Positions 1 to 6,084 of a DNA stretch of 6,119 nucleotides are shown here, piece after piece; position 1 is the first letter of the stretch, and the number at the start of each line of letters is the position of its first letter. Origin of the DNA: Candidatus Sabulitectum sp. (GTDB taxonomy: Bacteria > Fermentibacterota > Fermentibacteria > Fermentibacterales > Fermentibacteraceae); the NCBI GenBank assembly GCA_023145935.1, contig JAGLDB010000115.1, forward strand, positions 1 through 6,119. The letters run 5' to 3'. A program made the translations under genes and the position numbers. A model generated the notes under the pieces. The model was not told the DNA's origin. It saw only the letters and a list, made by a program, of their open reading frames with translations, and ran no database searches.

Positions 1-1047
1 AAGGCAGTTGATGCACCTATTGCAATCCTCTCTGCAAATTCCTCTCCTCTGCCGGACGATTCATCCTTTATTCTCAGTTTGCGATCACTGCAGGAGGTTC
101 ATTCAGTTTCCCCCTTTATTGAAGGCGAAGCCGTTGCAAGAATGCCTTCCCGGGATATTGAAGCAGGCTGCCTGGTGCGAGGCATAGCTGAAAACTACTT
201 TCGGGACACAGGTCTGGACTCTATGCTTATCTGGGGAATTCCTCCAGCCATATCGAAGGACGATCTTCCAGGAGCTGTTCTTGGCATATACCTTGCAGAA
301 GATTTCATGCACAGCATGGGGGATACCCTTCTTTTTTTCCCCCCTTCCGCCTTTTTTTCCAGTGGAAGAACCGGGGTAGGTCGAGCGGTACTGGCAGGCT
401 CAATAGAAACCGGACTACCGGTTAACGACAGAAAGATCGTTTACCTTCCTCTTGAAACCGCTTCGCGGATATTTCTTCCCCGGGGAGGGTATACTGGTTT
501 CTTCATTCAACCTGAAGATAATTTTACCCAGGAGGAAACTGTCAGGGCTTTAGAAGATATCGTTCCTGATTCCATGAATGTTCTCACCTGGCAGCAGAGG
601 AATCCTGCTCTTTACGCAAGCCTTAAACTGGAACGACTGGGAGCTTTTGCAGCGATTCTTCTCATAACCCTGGTTGCGTCGTTCAACATAACCGGAACCA
701 TCGCCAGATCTGTTGTTGAAAGAAGAAGAGATATTGCCGTGCTTAAAGCTATAGGAGCAAATCGTCAGCTGATCCTGCGTGTTTTCCTGTGGGAGGGATT
801 GCTGGTGGGTCTGGCTGGTGCTGTGGGCGGTATTATTCTCGGCCTTGCAGGCTGCTGGGTCATTGGATCCACCGGTATTATACATCTGCCGGATGTTTAC
901 TCTTTTCACGATTCATTCCCTATGAAGATATCCTTAATGGCTGTATTCACCGCCGGTGGTGTATCTGTATTGATAAGTATTCTTGCAGCACTGGTACCTG
1001 CAGCCCGGGCATCAGCTCTCGAGCCCACAAAAGGGCTCCGACAGTGA
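1..1047 (+). CDS. LolC/LolE-family ABC transporter permease (5' end cut off by window)
   Basis: The frame is open from base 1, so the gene begins upstream; 348 residues are visible. The large extracytoplasmic domain comes first, followed by three hydrophobic segments at about visible residues 213-231, 263-288 and 309-335. The arrangement matches the second half of LolC/LolE proteins (about 400 residues), so the missing part should be the N-terminus with the first membrane helix. Family hallmarks are visible: a GIYLAEDF-like stretch leading to GDTLLFF, a TW motif before the second membrane helix, an ASFNI sequence within it, then the cytoplasmic ERRRDIAVLKAIGA coupling segment. In the known family such permeases pair with a LolD ATPase to extract lipoproteins from the inner membrane; other FtsX-like exporters share the fold, so the substrate is inferred. 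The stop overlaps the start of the next gene. A TTG at 79 is in frame but is internal, not the start. Confidence 0.9.
   Translation, partial: KAVDAPIAILSANSSPLPDDSSFILSLRSLQEVHSVSPFIEGEAVARMPSRDIEAGCLVRGIAENYFRDTGLDSMLIWGIPPAISKDDLPGAVLGIYLAEDFMHSMGDTLLFFPPSAFFSSGRTGVGRAVLAGSIETGLPVNDRKIVYLPLETASRIFLPRGGYTGFFIQPEDNFTQEETVRALEDIVPDSMNVLTWQQRNPALYASLKLERLGAFAAILLITLVASFNITGTIARSVVERRRDIAVLKAIGANRQLILRVFLWEGLLVGLAGAVGGIILGLAGCWVIGSTGIIHLPDVYSFHDSFPMKISLMAVFTAGGVSVLISILAALVPAARASALEPTKGLRQ
326..360 (+). repeat. Pyrimidine tract with homopolymer runs inside the permease gene
   Basis: This 35-base stretch contains only one purine (G at 349) and includes T7 (332-338), C6 (339-344) and a second T7 (352-358). 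It encodes Leu-Leu-Phe-Phe-Pro-Pro-Ser-Ala-Phe-Phe-Ser in the extracytoplasmic domain, and the reading frame is intact here. Such runs are prone to slippage in replication and to sequencing error. Confidence 0.8.
1029..1035 (+). promoter_or_regulatory. Ribosome binding site AAAAGGG for the GTG start at 1044
   Basis: An AAAAGGG stretch lies 8 bases before the GTG at 1044, inside the last codons of the permease gene. It supports this non-ATG start over the in-frame ATG at 789, which would put 85 unrelated residues, overlapping the permease membrane helices, ahead of a ready-made signal peptide. Confidence 0.6.
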
Positions 1048-1952
1048 TCCTTACTGCTCTTCTTGCTTTCCTGATATCTCCTGCGGATTCTGCAAGAGAA
1101 CTTATATCCATCCGCTACATTCCCGAAGCTGCCATAATTTATTCACAGATGGCAGCCGCTGAAGATGGTTCCTGGATGCTTGAATTCGGCAGGCTTCTTG
1201 AAGCATCAGGCAGGTTCTCAGACGCCCGCCGAATCTATGGCATCGCCCTGGGAAACAGCACCTCCACAGAAACATCAGACTGGTTGATCAACAGAAGACT
1301 GGGAGTCACCCCAGTTGATACAACCATTGTTATAACCGCAACTGTTTTAAATACAGGTGATATAACTGCCTGGGGTGTTCAAGTGATACTTCCAATGCCG
1401 GTCCCCCATCCTCCATTCCAGAATATCACCATTATTCAAAATGATTTTTCTTCATCCGGGGGCCTTCTGAGTGCAGATATACCATTTATCCCCCCTGGGC
1501 AAAGCATTGAACTGTCAGTTACACTGCATGTTCTTCAGAGGCCCGGCTCTGCAAGACCTGTCAGCCAGGCATTAAGCGACGAGAACCTGGCCTGGATCAC
1601 GGAAACCATAAGAACAATGCCGGTTCCTGCTGCTCTTCCCGGTCCATGCGTTCCCATGAGCGAGGAAATGGCAAGACTGGCGGAAGAACAGGGGTTAACT
1701 CTGCAGGTGGAGGGAGGGGTAATACTGGACAGAACAGGCTGCATCTTTCATGCCTGGAATGTGCTGGAGAACCCGGTTATCAGAATTGATCCCCTTCTTT
1801 TTAAAACCGACTCTCTTCTGGGATTCGCACACAACCCCACAGATGTTATTCCCCTGTGGGATCTTGGGCCTACAGACGGATATGAGCTGAATCTGCTTTA
1901 CAAAAATCCTGATTGCCGGCTTCAAGGCTCAATGAAGATCGAAGCACAATAA
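1044..1952 (+). CDS. Secreted protein with TPR-like, beta-sandwich and transglutaminase-like regions
   Basis: The GTG start overlaps the permease stop (GTGA), which implies translational coupling. The 302-residue product opens with a short hydrophobic segment (residues 2-12) ending in a Ser-Ala region near 15-17, read as a signal peptide, although no positive charge precedes it. Residues 45-69 fit one TPR-like helix pair. Residues 93-165 look like a beta-sandwich of the kind that precedes many bacterial transglutaminase domains (ILPMPVP, then a PPGQS turn). The C-terminal part carries Cys202 in a GPC context before a helix, His236 in HAWN and Asp249 in RIDP, the order and rough spacing of a transglutaminase-fold Cys-His-Asp triad. 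The linker between the sandwich and Cys202 is shorter than usual, so activity is uncertain. No close relative is recognised by eye. The location should be the periplasm, and the role next to a lipoprotein-release permease is unknown. Confidence 0.82.
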   Translation: MILTALLAFLISPADSARELISIRYIPEAAIIYSQMAAAEDGSWMLEFGRLLEASGRFSDARRIYGIALGNSTSTETSDWLINRRLGVTPVDTTIVITATVLNTGDITAWGVQVILPMPVPHPPFQNITIIQNDFSSSGGLLSADIPFIPPGQSIELSVTLHVLQRPGSARPVSQALSDENLAWITETIRTMPVPAALPGPCVPMSEEMARLAEEQGLTLQVEGGVILDRTGCIFHAWNVLENPVIRIDPLLFKTDSLLGFAHNPTDVIPLWDLGPTDGYELNLLYKNPDCRLQGSMKIEAQ

Positions 1953-1967
1953 TAAAGGAAGAAAAGA

Positions 1968-2816
1968 ATGAAAACATATCTTGAATGCTACCCCTGCTTC
2001 CTCAAGCAAGCTCTCAGTGCCGCGAGAAGGGCAGAAGGGACAGAGGCTCAACAGCTATCAGTCATAAGACGAGTTATGAAAATTCTTAACAAGCTGGATG
2101 CCTCTGCAATCCCACCGGAGATAGCAAGGCTTGTACACCACGCCGTGCGGGAAGAGATATCCTGCCCTGATCCGTACAGAGAAGCCAAACGGAAAAGTAC
2201 AGAACAGGCACTGGCTCTGCTGCCCGAGCTTAGGAAACTGATCGATGATTCACAAAACCCCATGGACACCGCCATCAGACTGGCTATTGCAGGCAACATC
2301 ATGGATCTGGGTGTTATGGAAGACTTCGGTGATCTTCGCCACACCATAAAAAGAGTGTTGAAACAACCGTTTGCCATAGATCACACTGAAGAACTGAAAA
2401 AACTGCTGGTAACATCAGACCACCTGCTTTATCTGGCAGACAACACTGGTGAAACAGTGTTTGACAAAGCTCTTATTGAAAGGATCAACATCCCTGTGAT
2501 CTACGCGGTAAAGGGTTCACCGGTACTCAATGATGCCACCGAACAGGACGCCATTGAAGCCGGGCTCCATGAGGTCGCCACAATCCTGTCCAACGGAAGC
2601 GATGTGCCTGGAACTCTGCTTAAACTGTGTTCCGCGGAATTCAGAGAAGCTTTCAGGAATGCCCCTGTGATAATAGCAAAAGGCCAGGGTAACTACGAAT
2701 CACTCAGTAACGCAGGCAGCAAAGTGTTCTGCCTGCTGCAGGTTAAATGCCCTATTATCGGAGAAGACATCGGGGCTCCCACCGGCAGTATTATCTGCCG
2801 CCGCTCTTACCCGTGA
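1968..2816 (+). CDS. DUF89 / ARMT1-like damage-control phosphatase family protein
   Basis: The ATG at 1968 has an AAAGGAAG ribosome site at 1954-1961, 6 bases before it, and lies 15 bases after the preceding stop. The 282 residues cover the whole family length. Recognisable marks in order are Cys7-x-x-Cys10 near the N-terminus, CPDPY at 66-70 followed by a Lys-rich helix, ADNTGE at 157-162 (the Asp158-Asn159 pair expected to bind the metal), KGSPVLNDA at 182-190 with Asp194 after it, SNGSD at 208-212, KGQGNYE at 238-244, and a C-terminal CP...GAPTGS segment. Characterised DUF89 proteins are metal-dependent phosphatases that clear harmful or excess phosphorylated metabolites such as sugar phosphates or phosphopantetheine forms. 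The substrate here cannot be read from sequence. The product is probably cytoplasmic and co-transcribed with the two genes before it. Confidence 0.9.
   Translation: MKTYLECYPCFLKQALSAARRAEGTEAQQLSVIRRVMKILNKLDASAIPPEIARLVHHAVREEISCPDPYREAKRKSTEQALALLPELRKLIDDSQNPMDTAIRLAIAGNIMDLGVMEDFGDLRHTIKRVLKQPFAIDHTEELKKLLVTSDHLLYLADNTGETVFDKALIERINIPVIYAVKGSPVLNDATEQDAIEAGLHEVATILSNGSDVPGTLLKLCSAEFREAFRNAPVIIAKGQGNYESLSNAGSKVFCLLQVKCPIIGEDIGAPTGSIICRRSYP
2783..2800. repeat. Perfect 6-bp inverted repeat at the 3' end of the DUF89 gene
   Basis: CGGCAG (2783-2788) and CTGCCG (2795-2800) flank a TATTAT loop, just before the DUF89 stop codon. The RNA could form a GC-rich hairpin. No T-run follows, so it is not a typical intrinsic terminator; it may simply be coding sequence. 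Confidence 0.4.
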
Positions 2817-3067
2817 TGGACTGCGTAGGAATCAAGAAGGCTTCGTATCATCTTCTGTTACTGAGTACCGTGTAACTCTACTTCTTTCTTGAAGAAGTCA
2901 ACACTGCGGCGGGTAAGAGATATTCCATGCTTTTTGTCGATTCAGCAAATCATTGTGTTCATCCCACTGGAAGTCCGGTTTCTTTCTCATGGATTGATGA
3001 TACACCGTGTATGTCTGTTTGTCTGTACTTATGCATGGCTCTTCCCGGTAAGGAAACAGCTCTTTCC
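2817..3067. other. Convergent intergenic region, no recognised gene
   Basis: This 251-base gap separates the ends of two converging genes. It contains one clear hairpin (2880-2898). It also contains a 67-codon stop-free plus-strand stretch (2876-3076, stop TAA 3077-3079), which is coding-like in places (for example LEEVNTAAGKRYS, then VDSANH). Its only ATG is at 2927 and has no convincing ribosome site, and the product resembles nothing I know. It could be the remnant of a decayed gene or chance. No tRNA, repeat array or mobile-element end is visible. Confidence 0.5.
2880..2898. terminator. Hairpin between convergent genes, possible two-way terminator
   Basis: ACTTCTT (2880-2886) pairs perfectly with AAGAAGT (2892-2898) around a 5-base loop, and one further T-G pair is possible. 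The position between two converging genes suits a shared transcription end. The stem is AT-rich and neither side has a T-run, so an intrinsic terminator is only a guess. Confidence 0.3.
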
Positions 3068-4066
3068 TCAATCAGTTAAGTTGTCGTAATGAATACTGCA
3101 GTAAACGAAGTCACCGGAGGGGCTTGATGCTATTCCCAGAACTTCGTGATCTATATCAATCTCTCCCGCGAGATCCAGACCGGGAAGATCAGCGACTATT
3201 ATTGAAGAATCACCACCGGTTATGTACAACTGGTTCAGACCGGGTACATAACAGAGCCTGGGCACACCGCCTGTTACTTTCAGTGAATCTGTTACTGCAA
3301 GAGTGCTTCTATCCAGAGCAATAACACCACTTTCCCCAAAATTCCCGAACTCCCACCACGACACATACAGGGTGTTCGATCCAGGAACCAGACATATCTC
3401 ACTTAAATGCTCAATACCGGTGGAAACAATTTCTTCGCCGGTGTCGGGATCGAGACAAATTAATGAGCCGGATTGATAGATGTACAACTCACTGCCCGTC
3501 TCCGAGAACGCCATATTCCACGTATGGAAATCAAGCGTATCCACAACACTCCCCAGTTCTGTGTCAATAACGAGAGTACACAGCAGTGAATCATTCTGTG
3601 GTACATAAACAAGACTGGTTCCCGGTCTGTGTGCAATGGGTGGTCCCGAGATTCCACTCAGCGACATCGTATCAGTTACGGTCAGTGATGGAGTATCCAC
3701 CATATAGATCACTCCCGGGAAAAGAGCATAAAGCTCAGTTCCCTCATGGTTCAGACACAGATCTCCGCAAAAACCGGATGATCCGAAAGTAAGAGTACCG
3801 CTGACTGTCTGCGAAAGGCAGTCTATCTGAATTACTTGATCATCTCCATAAACGGAAACAACATAGGCATAGTTACCATCACTGGATATGCGAATTCTCG
3901 TATTGAGAACATAGCCCAGATCAATTTCTGCAACTACCGAACCAGTAGATGTACTGATCACCGACACCTGGGAAATGAAGGTTTCAGAAGGCTCGGTAGA
4001 ACTGTTACATGCAAGTGCAAATGTAAGTGCAAGAAGCAGAATCCACAGAATTATTACCCTGAGCAT
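3068..4066 (-). CDS. Seven-bladed beta-propeller lipoprotein (YVTN-like repeats)
   Basis: The ATG at 4066 follows a perfect AGGAGG site (4073-4078) by 6 bases. The 332-residue product starts with a hydrophobic signal (residues 3-19) ending in LAC, with Cys20 followed by Asn-Ser-Ser-Thr-Glu, a plausible though not perfect lipobox. The mature part shows seven spaced copies of a strand-turn-strand motif ending in a YV or LYV-like strand, at about 59, 103, 144, 185, 224, 271 and 312. The period is 39-47 residues, as in YVTN-type propellers. The chain ends after an inner strand of the last blade, and the N-terminal VSVISTSTG segment could close the ring. Eight Cys follow the lipidation Cys, several at matching blade positions. 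The protein is probably anchored in the envelope; ligand or partner is unknown, and no catalytic residues are evident. It lies 52 bases after thiL on the same strand, and I see no strong promoter between them. Confidence 0.87.
   Translation of the reverse strand: MLRVIILWILLLALTFALACNSSTEPSETFISQVSVISTSTGSVVAEIDLGYVLNTRIRISSDGNYAYVVSVYGDDQVIQIDCLSQTVSGTLTFGSSGFCGDLCLNHEGTELYALFPGVIYMVDTPSLTVTDTMSLSGISGPPIAHRPGTSLVYVPQNDSLLCTLVIDTELGSVVDTLDFHTWNMAFSETGSELYIYQSGSLICLDPDTGEEIVSTGIEHLSEICLVPGSNTLYVSWWEFGNFGESGVIALDRSTLAVTDSLKVTGGVPRLCYVPGLNQLYITGGDSSIIVADLPGLDLAGEIDIDHEVLGIASSPSGDFVYCSIHYDNLTD
4010..4033 (-). repeat. Four imperfect hexanucleotide repeats in a lipoprotein signal peptide
   Basis: On the plus strand this reads TGCAAG, TGCAAA, TGTAAG, TGCAAG in tandem. 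On the coding strand the copies encode Leu-Ala, Leu-Thr, Phe-Ala, Leu-Ala, the hydrophobic core just before the lipidation Cys of the propeller lipoprotein. Gain or loss of a unit would keep the frame and change the signal-peptide length by two residues. Confidence 0.7.
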
Positions 4067-4118
4067 TGTATTCCTCCTGAATGATTATTGATGTGAACTG
4101 CTAAACTATGGAAAGTGT

Positions 4119-5036
4119 TCAGGAAAAGTGGTCATAGCCCTGAGAACGGATCTTAATCTGTTCGCCTCGATTTGTAAGAATAAACCCCTGCCCCTCGCTG
4201 GCAGTGCCTATTCGATAAAAGCCATCGCCTGGTGGTAATGCTCCCGCAGGCAGAGCAAAGAGCAGTTCGAAATCCTCACCTGCACTGCATGCTGCAACAG
4301 GATAGCTCTGGGCATAGGGAACAAGAGGAACCCACTCAAGCTCTACGGTGATCTCAACACCGCTTTCCCTTGCCAGATGTTCACATTCAGAAAAAAGACC
4401 GTCAGAAATATCAATGGCTGCTTTCACACCGCAGCTTCTCATAGCAGGCAGAGCGTCAAACCTGGCTTTCGGGGCAAGAAAAAGCTCAACCTGCTTTTTC
4501 TCCATTGCAGTAAGCTCCTCTTCCCTTCCTTTTTTCAGAAGCTCAGGCGAATCCAGCGATCTGCCCAGGGGACCGGTTACCCATATTGAATCCCCGGGTT
4601 TTACAGCACTTCGCAGCAGTGGCTTGCTACTGCCGCACTCGCCTATGACAGTCAGTGTTATTCCGAAGTCTGATCCCTCTATGGTCTCGCCACCCACCAC
4701 TGAACAGTCACTTCGGGATGTGAGGCCTTTGTAAAACTCCATTAGCCAGTCAACATCCATGTCCGAGGGAAGCATTACTGCAGAGAGAACGCTTCCGGGT
4801 TCTGCTCCCATAGCAGCAATATCCGACAGGGCAGCTTCCAACAGCCTGATCGCCAGCAGATCAGGAGAGGTCCACCAGCGATAAAAGTGTGTTCCCTCAA
4901 AAAACGAATCTGTGGTAACTACCGGAGTTCTCAGCGAGACAAGAACCGCAGCATCATCACCAGCTGCAGCCATGGGGAATTCATCTCTTATGGCTCTGAT
5001 GAAACCGTGTTCGCCAATATCCTGCAGGTACTTCAT
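4119..5036 (-). CDS. thiL: Thiamine-monophosphate kinase
   Basis: ThiL phosphorylates thiamine monophosphate with ATP to thiamine diphosphate, the last step of cofactor synthesis, in the cytoplasm. I chose the ATG at 5036, which overlaps the mtnP stop as TAATG and starts the product at MKYLQDIGEHGF, where the family normally begins; it gives 305 residues, a usual length. An in-frame ATG at 5123 would add 29 residues lying entirely within mtnP. Motifs in order are GDDAA (26-30), TTDSFFEGTHF (41-51), LSDIAAMGAEP (70-80), VVGGET (113-118), VTGPLG (153-158), DISDGL (209-214) and SAGEDFELLF (251-260). These are the metal- and nucleotide-binding signatures of the PurM/ThiL fold. The usual GGDT reads GGET here, a conservative change. 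No other thiamine gene is in the window. Translation is probably coupled to mtnP; only a weak AGG-like ribosome site precedes the start. Confidence 0.95.
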   Translation of the reverse strand: MKYLQDIGEHGFIRAIRDEFPMAAAGDDAAVLVSLRTPVVTTDSFFEGTHFYRWWTSPDLLAIRLLEAALSDIAAMGAEPGSVLSAVMLPSDMDVDWLMEFYKGLTSRSDCSVVGGETIEGSDFGITLTVIGECGSSKPLLRSAVKPGDSIWVTGPLGRSLDSPELLKKGREEELTAMEKKQVELFLAPKARFDALPAMRSCGVKAAIDISDGLFSECEHLARESGVEITVELEWVPLVPYAQSYPVAACSAGEDFELLFALPAGALPPGDGFYRIGTASEGQGFILTNRGEQIKIRSQGYDHFS

Positions 5037-5890
5037 TATCGCCTGAGGATCACTTCCAGCCGGGACAGAGCCACAGCTGGAGAAGCGTCGGGAGAACTCA
5101 TAACGCCCATGGGAGAATTGCATGAGCAGGTGGCTTGATACTCTTCCCCCAGCAGAAGAAGAGCTTCGCTGAGCACCTTCCCGGCCATTATCACATTGTC
5201 TTTCACCACTTCCATGACCATTTCAACAGTCACATCCTCTTCGGACTGATGCCAGCAGTCATAATCTGTACTCATTGCAAGTGTGCCGTAACACATCCCG
5301 GCCTCTCTTGCCAGTTTGGCCTCGGGCAGAGTGGTCATGCCTATTATGTCCCACCCCTGTGCCCTGTAAAATTCACTCTCGGCTCTGGTGCTGAATGCCG
5401 GTCCTTCCATAACAACCATTGTCCCGCCATTGTGAACAACAGCACCCGCCTTCTGTGCGGCTTTAACAAGAAGGCCTCTTAGATCCGGGCAGTAGGGATC
5501 TCCCAGGGGAGCATGTCCCACAACCCCTCCCCCGAAAAATGTGGAATCTCTGAGCCCTTTTGTTCTATCGAAAAGTTGATCTGGAACAACGAAATGTCTG
5601 GGTTCAATCTCTTCCCGCAGGCTTCCAACCGCATTAAAGCTGATAAGCGTATCCACACCCACACTCTTGAGTGCATAGATATTTGCTGCATAGGGAACCT
5701 CAGACGGGGTATAGATATGACCTTCCCCGTGTCGTGGAATAAATGCCAGATCCAGCCCGTGAAGCTTGCCAAATGTTAAGTGAGCAGACGGATCGCCATA
5801 TGGTGTTTCTATTCTTTCGCTGCGAATTATCTCCACTCCGGGGATGGAGTACACTCCGCTTCCTCCTATGATTCCAACAGTACGAGACAT
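5036..5890 (-). CDS. mtnP: S-methyl-5'-thioadenosine phosphorylase
   Basis: The enzyme splits methylthioadenosine with phosphate into adenine and 5-methylthioribose 1-phosphate, feeding methionine and adenine salvage in the cytoplasm. The ATG at 5890 follows an AAGGAG site (5895-5900) by 4 bases. The 284-residue product shows the family motifs GIIGGSG (6-12), PRHGEGH (52-58), a TPSEVPYAANIYALK stretch (61-75), GSLREE (89-94), MEGPAFSTRAES (161-172), GMTTLPEAKLARE (184-196) and STDYDCW (207-213). The Asp residues of TDYD are the adenine-type (6-amino) specificity mark that separates MTA phosphorylases from guanosine/inosine phosphorylases, so a PNP is less likely. A C-terminal tail of about 30 residues holds a Cys255-Ser-Cys257 pair, a feature also known in some archaeal and bacterial homologues. 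The stop overlaps the thiL start. Confidence 0.95.
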   Translation of the reverse strand: MSRTVGIIGGSGVYSIPGVEIIRSERIETPYGDPSAHLTFGKLHGLDLAFIPRHGEGHIYTPSEVPYAANIYALKSVGVDTLISFNAVGSLREEIEPRHFVVPDQLFDRTKGLRDSTFFGGGVVGHAPLGDPYCPDLRGLLVKAAQKAGAVVHNGGTMVVMEGPAFSTRAESEFYRAQGWDIIGMTTLPEAKLAREAGMCYGTLAMSTDYDCWHQSEEDVTVEMVMEVVKDNVIMAGKVLSEALLLLGEEYQATCSCNSPMGVMSSPDASPAVALSRLEVILRR

Positions 5891-5920
5891 CGTGCTCCTT
5901 TCAAGTTCATTCAGATGTCA

Positions 5921-5949
5921 ATCATACAGAGAGCATGGACTTCAGGAAA
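5921..5949 (-). promoter_or_regulatory. Weak candidate promoter for mtnP-thiL
   Basis: On the minus strand TATGAT (5926 down to 5921) matches the -10 consensus at five of six bases and would place the transcript start about 25 bases before the mtnP ATG. The hexamer 17 bases upstream (TTTCCT, 5949-5944) is a poor -35. A TTGACA at 5921-5916 is a perfect -35 word, but its -10 position would fall on the ribosome site, so I do not use it. Confidence 0.3.
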
Positions 5950-5994
5950 CCTTCTCCTGCCTTACATGAACAGCTGCACTGAATTTCCTAGGGG

Positions 5995-6023
5995 TTGAGT
6001 CTGTAATTATTTTGCCTTATAGT
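5995..6023 (+). promoter_or_regulatory. Sigma70-type promoter for the gene starting at 6085
   Basis: TTGAGT (5995-6000) and TATAGT (6018-6023) are separated by exactly 17 bases and match the -35 and -10 consensus at four and five of six bases. Transcription would begin near 6030, leaving an untranslated leader of about 55 bases before the ATG at 6085. Confidence 0.6.
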
Positions 6024-6069
6024 TGGCTTGTGAATATTGTAACTAATCGTCGAGTTCAACTGAAAACTG

Positions 6070-6077
6070 GGAGGAAG
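6070..6077 (+). promoter_or_regulatory. Ribosome binding site for the gene starting at 6085
   Basis: GGAGGAAG lies 7 bases before the ATG at 6085 (10 bases from GGAGG). It selects this ATG over the in-frame ATG at 6097. Confidence 0.65.
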
Positions 6078-6084
6078 TAAAAGT

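Noticed and set aside
789..1043. Upstream extension of the secreted protein to an ATG at 789
   Set aside because: These 85 codons lie in another frame of the permease membrane-helix coding region, are rich in Cys, Arg and Trp, and would bury the signal peptide; the GTG at 1044 has a ribosome site and a stop overlap.
2927..3079. Possible 50-residue small protein on the plus strand
   Set aside because: There is no convincing ribosome site, no recognisable signal or motif, and it runs into the end of the converging propeller gene; kept only as a coding-like remnant.
2889..3089. A 66-residue plus-strand reading frame in the gap
   Set aside because: Its composition is not protein-like, the start overlaps the hairpin, and it competes with another open frame over the same bases.
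4348..4734. A 128-residue plus-strand reading frame opposite thiL
   Set aside because: It is the antisense shadow of a well-supported thiL gene; the Ser-rich composition is the complement of its codons.
5037..5123. N-terminal extension of ThiL to an ATG at 5123
   Set aside because: The 29 extra residues are a shadow of the mtnP 3' end and do not look like the ThiL N-terminus; the ATG at 5036 starts exactly where the family does.
5916..5921. Perfect TTGACA word on the minus strand upstream of mtnP
   Set aside because: With a 17-base spacer its -10 would fall on the ribosome binding site and no TATAAT-like hexamer is there.
5944..5989. AGGAAA and TTTCCT as an operator-like inverted repeat in the divergent region
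   Set aside because: Only six bases per arm with a 34-base separation; expected by chance in this length.
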